Shown piece by piece: positions 59,642 through 64,000 of a stretch of 64,000 nucleotides of DNA. Position 1 is the stretch's first letter; every line of letters begins with the position of its first letter. Position numbers and translations under genes: made by a program. Location: positions 1-64,000 of the forward strand of contig NZ_FMZJ01000012.1 of the NCBI RefSeq assembly GCF_900101455.1, written 5' to 3'. This DNA is from Sphingomonas sp. YR710. Its GTDB lineage: Bacteria; Pseudomonadota; Alphaproteobacteria; Sphingomonadales; Sphingomonadaceae. The notes beneath the pieces were generated by a model. It did no database searches. It saw only the letters and a program-made list of their open reading frames with translations, and was not told the DNA's origin.

Positions 59642-61302
59642 ACGCAGCGTTTGCCGACCGTCACGACCGGCCGCCCCAACCCGCAGCCGTCGATCACGAA
59701 ATCGATGCCATGGGTTTGCGCATAAGCCATGCGCGCGGCGTGATCGGGCAATGCCATGACCTCAAGCACCCGCTGGCGCCAGACGCGATGATAGCTGGGC
59801 GCCCACATGATCGCGCCGCCGCCGCGCACGTCGACCCAGATCCGGCGTTCGGCAAAGGTTTCGAACACCTCGGAGCCGGTCGACAGGCCGATTTGCTGCG
59901 GGTCCTTCGCGGGATAGGGTGGGGGCAAGCGGATATTGCCGATCGGGATCAGGAACAGCGCGCCGGGTGCGCTGTGTGCGTTCGCCCACAGGCCGAGTGC
60001 GCGCCAGGCGGCGATATTCCTTGCAAGCATCGCGTTGAACCGGGTCTGCGACACGATCTGCATGGGCCAGACCACCGCGATCAATATCGCCGCCACGGCG
60101 AAGTCGATCCGCAACCGGGCGATCCGCGGCGGTAAACGGAGCCGTGGCGCGAGCAGCACAATCGGAACGACCAGAGGCAGCGCGTAGCGCGTGGTCGCCA
60201 TCGCCAGCGCCAGTAGCGGCGCCCGGATGCGTCGATCGCTCAGGGCGGCGCTTTGCGCCCATCGCACCGTCAGCGCCGCCATCGCGAGCGCGCCGAACAG
60301 ATGGATGCCGACACCCGCGCGCAGCAGGTGCAGGCTGAGCAGGATCGGCGATTGGGTGATCAGCGGCAATATCGTCCCCGCCAGCCATAACGTCACGAAG
60401 CCCAGCAAGGCGGCCAGGCAGAAAGCCGCCCGCTGCTCGATCCGCACCAGCGCGACCGCGGCCGCAAGTGCGGCGGCGGTCGCGACGATGAAGGCGAGCA
60501 GCGTTTTCGGGCTCAGTTCCGCCACCAGGAAATGATCGGGGAAATATTCGGTGATGAAGGCGATGAAGTCGAAGTCGCTCGGGCGGCCGAATTCCGGGTT
60601 CGACAGGATCGAATAGATCGCCGGCGCGGCCAGCATCGTGAACGGGACGAGCCCGATCGCCATCCGCCGCGCCAGCGTCCTGCCATCGATCTCGCCGCGG
60701 GCCAGCAGCAGGATCGCGATGAAGCCGAGCGGCGCCGCCGCCCATGCCGCCATGAACGCATTGAGAAAGGCCGTCGCCCCGTTGAGGGCAAAGGCGGCGG
60801 TAAAACGCCCGCGCGCAGCGCACCAGACCGATAGCAGGATGGTTGCGTTGGCGACCTCGCTATGCGTGAAATAGCTGATGAACAGTCCGCCCGCGCCGGC
60901 CGTCGAATAGCCATTGGCGAGGCTGGAAAAGGCGATCAGCACAACGAACAGCAGCCGGCCTTTGAGATCGCTGATGCCGATCATATCGGCGCAGGCGAGA
61001 AAGGCCGCCATCGTCAGCAAGCGTGATGCGATGGCCAGCGCCAGCAGCAGCGGCCATGCTTTATCCCCGGGCGCGACCCCGGCCAGCATCAGCCAGAAGC
61101 CGGACGCATAATGCGGCAGCGACTGGATGAAGGGATCCCGCGCGAATTGCGGCATGCCCGCGAGCCCGGCGAGAATCGGGAGGTGGAACAGGTTGTTCCA
61201 CAGCCCGGTGACATGGCCGGTCATCGCCATCGACAGGGCGGTGCCGGTCAACGCGGCGATCGGGAAGCCATATCTGCGGGTGGCTTCTCGCAACACGTCC
61301 AT
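59578..61302 (-). CDS. Polytopic membrane protein of unknown function
   Basis: A 574-residue protein with twelve or more hydrophobic segments and a soluble C-terminal domain (from about residue 450; SEVFETFAERRIWVDVRGG, then GIDFVIDGCGLGR). It resembles sphingomonad GT-C-like or DUF-type membrane proteins but no signature was recognised. ATG 61302 follows GGGAGAGGCGAGGAT, an excellent ribosome-binding site. It is convergent with the GT39-like gene, overlapping it by 64 bases at the 3' ends. A shared role in lipid-linked sugar transfer is possible but not shown. Confidence 0.7.
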   Translation of the reverse strand: MDVLREATRRYGFPIAALTGTALSMAMTGHVTGLWNNLFHLPILAGLAGMPQFARDPFIQSLPHYASGFWLMLAGVAPGDKAWPLLLALAIASRLLTMAAFLACADMIGISDLKGRLLFVVLIAFSSLANGYSTAGAGGLFISYFTHSEVANATILLSVWCAARGRFTAAFALNGATAFLNAFMAAWAAAPLGFIAILLLARGEIDGRTLARRMAIGLVPFTMLAAPAIYSILSNPEFGRPSDFDFIAFITEYFPDHFLVAELSPKTLLAFIVATAAALAAAVALVRIEQRAAFCLAALLGFVTLWLAGTILPLITQSPILLSLHLLRAGVGIHLFGALAMAALTVRWAQSAALSDRRIRAPLLALAMATTRYALPLVVPIVLLAPRLRLPPRIARLRIDFAVAAILIAVVWPMQIVSQTRFNAMLARNIAAWRALGLWANAHSAPGALFLIPIGNIRLPPPYPAKDPQQIGLSTGSEVFETFAERRIWVDVRGGGAIMWAPSYHRVWRQRVLEVMALPDHAARMAYAQTHGIDFVIDGCGLGRPVVTVGKRCVYAVTRTSSARAPLLVNRAGS

Positions 61303-61402
61303 ATCCTCGCCTCTCCCTGTCGTCAGGCTCGAGGAGGTACAGGCTCTGCCAAGCTGTGCGAGCTCTTTTTTATTCCGGGGACATGGTGCGCCTGCGGTTC
61401 CC

Positions 61403-61984
61403 TCACGCGATCCCCAGCGCGGCTTCCACCCGCGCGATCCAGCGCACCACGTTCGGATAGTCGCCGAGCACGAACCCGCCCTCGTCGGCGACCCGCGTAT
61501 AGGCCACCAATGCGATGTCCGCGAGGGTGAGCGCATCGCCGAGCAGGAAATCGCGATCCACACTTGCCTCGTCCAATCGCTGCAACGCCGCCTTGCCGCG
61601 CTCGACGATCTTCGGTTCGAGCGCGCTCACCGGCTTGCCCAGATAGCGGACCTGGAACCGCGCGACCGCGACATAGGGTTCGTGGCTATATTGCTCCCAG
61701 AACAGCCACTCGTTCATCTTCGCGCGATCGAAGGCGTCGACCGGGATCAGCGCGCTGCCTTCGGCCATCCACGTGATGATCGCGTTCGATTGCGCGAGCG
61801 TGCGGCCGTCGTCGAGCAGGACGGCGGGCACCTGCCCGGCGGGGTTCATCGCCAGATATTCTTGTGTCCGGCTGTCGCCGGTCAGCACGTTGGTTTCGAT
61901 CCAGTCATAGGCGATGCCGAGCAGATCTGCGGTCCATTTTACCTTCAGGCAGTTCCCCGAGATCGAATCGCCGAAGATCTTCAT
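61403..61984 (-). CDS. Glutathione S-transferase family protein
   Basis: A 193-residue cytosolic GST. The thioredoxin-like domain begins MKIFGDSISGNCLKVKW, with the GSH-binding cis-proline GQVPAV and the QSNAIITWM motif; the helical domain has the TLADIALVAYTRVA motif. The serine/cysteine pair near the N-terminus (DSISGNC) is the likely catalytic region. ATG 61984 is the usual family start; in-frame ATGs at 62014 and 62032 would extend it. The substrate is unknown. It is divergent from the metallophosphatase gene. Confidence 0.88.
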   Translation of the reverse strand: MKIFGDSISGNCLKVKWTADLLGIAYDWIETNVLTGDSRTQEYLAMNPAGQVPAVLLDDGRTLAQSNAIITWMAEGSALIPVDAFDRAKMNEWLFWEQYSHEPYVAVARFQVRYLGKPVSALEPKIVERGKAALQRLDEASVDRDFLLGDALTLADIALVAYTRVADEGGFVLGDYPNVVRWIARVEAALGIA

Positions 61985-62096
61985 GTCCAAGCCCCGTTTT
62001 TCTGCAGCTGTCATCGACCCGTAAGCATTCATTGCCTGCGACTGTAACAAAATTTCTGGATGAGCTGATACCGTCAACCAAACAGGAAGACGGCAG

Positions 62097-62966
62097 ATGA
62101 ACGCCATCACCCGCATTCGCGCACTCGGCGAGCAGCCACCGCAGATCGCCGAACCCGATGGCGCGCGGCGGCGCTATCGCACGATCTGGATATCGGACAT
62201 CCACCTCGGCACGCGCGGCTGCAATGCGGCGATGCTGATCGATTTCCTCGATTCCACCGATAGCGAGACGATGTATCTGGTCGGCGATATCATCGACGGC
62301 TGGCGCCTCAAGCGGAGCTGGTACTGGCCGGCGCTCCACAACGACATCGTCTGGCGGGTGATGAAGCGCGCCAAGCGCGGCACCCGCGTGGTGTTCATCC
62401 CGGGCAATCATGACGAGATGTTCCGTCAGTTCACCGGACTCACCTTCGGCGGCATCGAGATCCGCCGCAGCGCGATCCACGAGACCGCCGATGGGCGCCG
62501 GCTGATGGTGACGCATGGCGACGAATTCGACGCGGTGGTGATGTGCCACCGCTGGCTCGCCTTCCTCGGCGACTTTGCCTATGAATTGCTGCTGCGCGCG
62601 AACGTGCTGATCAATGGGGTACGCCAGAAGTTCGACCTGCCGTACTGGTCGCTCTCGAAGCATGCCAAGCAAAAGGTGAAGAACGCGGTCGAGTTCATCT
62701 CGCGCTTCGAGGAAGCCGTGGCGCATGAGGCGGGCACCCGCGGCGTCGACGGCGTGGTGTGCGGGCACATCCACACCGCCGAGGTCCGCCAGTTCGGCGA
62801 TATCATTTATTATAATGACGGCGACTGGGTCGAGGGCTGCACCGCTCTGGTCGAGCATTTCGACGGACGCATGGAGGTGCTGCACTGGGCCGACGAGATG
62901 AAGGCGCGGCAGAAGGCGGAGGCCCGGTCCGTCAAGCCGGCATATGGCGCGGCGATCGCCGCATGA
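62097..62966 (+). CDS. Metallophosphatase, UDP-2,3-diacylglucosamine hydrolase-like
   Basis: A 289-residue calcineurin-like phosphoesterase. Metal ligands are in order: SDIHLG, VGDIIDGW, IPGNHDE, THGDEFD and GHIHTAE. The spacing and the RSWYWPALHND insertion resemble LpxH-type lipid pyrophosphatases, but alphaproteobacteria commonly use LpxI for lipid A, so this protein may act on another lipid or nucleotide-lipid intermediate. It shares ATGA with the following glycosyltransferase gene, implying that the two work together. GGAAGA precedes ATG 62097. Confidence 0.85.
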   Translation: MNAITRIRALGEQPPQIAEPDGARRRYRTIWISDIHLGTRGCNAAMLIDFLDSTDSETMYLVGDIIDGWRLKRSWYWPALHNDIVWRVMKRAKRGTRVVFIPGNHDEMFRQFTGLTFGGIEIRRSAIHETADGRRLMVTHGDEFDAVVMCHRWLAFLGDFAYELLLRANVLINGVRQKFDLPYWSLSKHAKQKVKNAVEFISRFEEAVAHEAGTRGVDGVVCGHIHTAEVRQFGDIIYYNDGDWVEGCTALVEHFDGRMEVLHWADEMKARQKAEARSVKPAYGAAIAA

Positions 62967-64000
62967 GGATCGTAATCGCCACCGACGCCTGGCTCCCGCA
63001 GGTCAATGGCGTGGTACGGACGTTGCAGGCGGTGACGGCCGAGCTGCACGCGATGGGCCATCTCGTCAGCGTGATCGGCCCCGACCAGTTCCGATCCTTG
63101 CCCTGCCCGAGCTACCCCGAGATTCGCCTGGCGATGACGACTCGGTACGGCGTGGGGCAAAGGATCGCGAACAGCGGCGCCAATGCGATCCATATCGCCA
63201 CCGAAGGGCCGATTGGGATCGCGGCACGGGCCTATTGCCTGGCGAACGGACTGCCGTTCACCACCGCCTATCACACCCAGTTTCCCGAATATCTGGCGCA
63301 GCGGACGCAGCTGCCCGCCGAATGGTTCTGGCATTATATCCGCTGGTTCCATGGCCCCTCGTCGGCGGTGCTCGCCTCGACCCCGTCGGTCGTCGAGACG
63401 TTGGGTGCACATGGCGTCGGTCCGGTGCTGCGCTGGGGGCGCGGCGTCGACTTCTCGATCTTCCGGCCCGATCGCGCGGCCCATCCGGCGTTCGCGGGGC
63501 TGCCGCGGCCGATTCAGCTCTACGTCGGGCGGATCGCGGTCGAAAAGAACATCGGCGCCTTTCTGGGCCTCGGCGGGGCAGGGACCAAGGTAGTGGTAGG
63601 CGACGGGCCGGCGCGGGCGGCGCTGGAGCGGCAATATCCGGATGCGGTATTCCTCGGCATGCTCGGCGGCGAAACGCTCGCCTCGGCCTATGCCGGTGCC
63701 GATGTGTTCGTTTTCCCTAGCCGCACCGACACATTCGGGCTGGTGATGATCGAGGCGCTGGCCTGTGGAACGCCCGTTGCCGCCTTCCCCGTGTCGGGGC
63801 CGATCGATGTACTCGATCCTGCCGTCGCCGCGATGGACGACGATCTGGCGCATGCGGTCGTGCTAGCGCTGACGTGCGATCGGGCGGTTGCCGCCGACTT
63901 CGGGGCAAGCTTCGGATGGCGGCGGAGCGCGGAACAGTTCCTGTCGGCCCTCGTCCCGATCGACGACGACATCATCTCGCGCTGGCGCCGCGCAGCCTGA
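62963..64000 (+). CDS. Family 4 glycosyltransferase
   Basis: A 345-residue GT4 retaining glycosyltransferase, complete to its TGA at the last base of the window. The N-domain opens MRIVIATDAWLPQVNGVVRTL, followed by TTAYHTQFPEYL; the C-domain has YVGRIAVEKN and the EX7E motif in FPSRTDTFGLVMIEALACGTPV, typical of sugar-nucleotide-dependent lipid or polysaccharide mannosyl/glucosyltransferases. Translation is coupled to the metallophosphatase. The glycosyl acceptor is probably a membrane lipid, by association only. Confidence 0.88.
   Translation: MRIVIATDAWLPQVNGVVRTLQAVTAELHAMGHLVSVIGPDQFRSLPCPSYPEIRLAMTTRYGVGQRIANSGANAIHIATEGPIGIAARAYCLANGLPFTTAYHTQFPEYLAQRTQLPAEWFWHYIRWFHGPSSAVLASTPSVVETLGAHGVGPVLRWGRGVDFSIFRPDRAAHPAFAGLPRPIQLYVGRIAVEKNIGAFLGLGGAGTKVVVGDGPARAALERQYPDAVFLGMLGGETLASAYAGADVFVFPSRTDTFGLVMIEALACGTPVAAFPVSGPIDVLDPAVAAMDDDLAHAVVLALTCDRAVAADFGASFGWRRSAEQFLSALVPIDDDIISRWRRAA

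Overview
The window is about 64 kb of high-GC, gene-dense chromosome from an alphaproteobacterium, most likely a sphingomonad (Sphingomonadales). The case rests on protein character rather than a marker gene: TonB-ExbB-ExbD-ExbD with two ExbDs, the CCA transferase-Nudix-DUF1285 run, DUF1192 beside a quinone oxidoreductase, an alphaproteobacterial-type ParC, Kup, and very frequent CGATCG-like sequence. Nearly everything looks like core chromosome. There is no prophage, CRISPR array or intact insertion sequence. The accessory traces are the last codons of an IS630-type transposase at the left edge, a broken ParDE pair, an intact AbrB/VapC pair, and many copies of G-rich palindromic repeats.

Layout. 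1-9.4 kb: nucleotide-sugar and surface polysaccharide genes (UDP-HexNAc dehydrogenase, WecG-type glycosyltransferase, UDP-glucuronate 4-epimerase), secreted Cu/Zn superoxide dismutase, decayed parDE, thpR, a BAX-inhibitor family membrane protein, a twin-arginine dienelactone hydrolase, tRNA-Gln and a PAS-GGDEF protein. 9.4-21.5 kb: an eleven-gene leftward operon behind a cobalamin riboswitch. It joins B12 uptake (BtuB, BtuF, BtuC, BtuD) to corrinoid adenosylation and late cobalamin assembly (CobO, CobD, CobQ, CbiB, CobT, CobS, CobC); cobU is divergent from it. 21.5-28.5 kb: ferredoxin-NADP reductase, an alpha/beta hydrolase-fold protein, purC, kup, a LysR regulator and the AbrB/VapC pair. 28.5-38.6 kb: parC, a GGDEF-EAL protein, the cca-Nudix-DUF1285-GNAT run, GST, folB-folM and an exported unknown. 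38.8-42.5 kb: tonB-exbB-exbD-exbD, which probably energises BtuB and other TonB-dependent receptors, then xdhC. 42.6-56.9 kb: an FtsX-type ABC exporter, a large TolB/amidohydrolase protein, sthA, an RND pump subunit, clpA and DUF1192. 57-64 kb: a PIG3-type oxidoreductase, two convergent polytopic membrane proteins, a GST, and a metallophosphatase-glycosyltransferase pair that ends exactly at the window edge.

The most unusual signal is a family of roughly 125-155 bp palindromes with G-rich arms. Two copies lie in frame inside essential-looking cobalamin genes (cbiB and cobD), adding about 45 residues to each, and they are read in two different frames. Other copies abut the start of btuF, supply the last 12 codons and stop of xdhC, and provide the ribosome-binding site of a membrane-protein gene. 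Such a repeat rewrites gene starts, ends and interiors without breaking the reading frame, somewhat like the Rickettsia palindromic elements.
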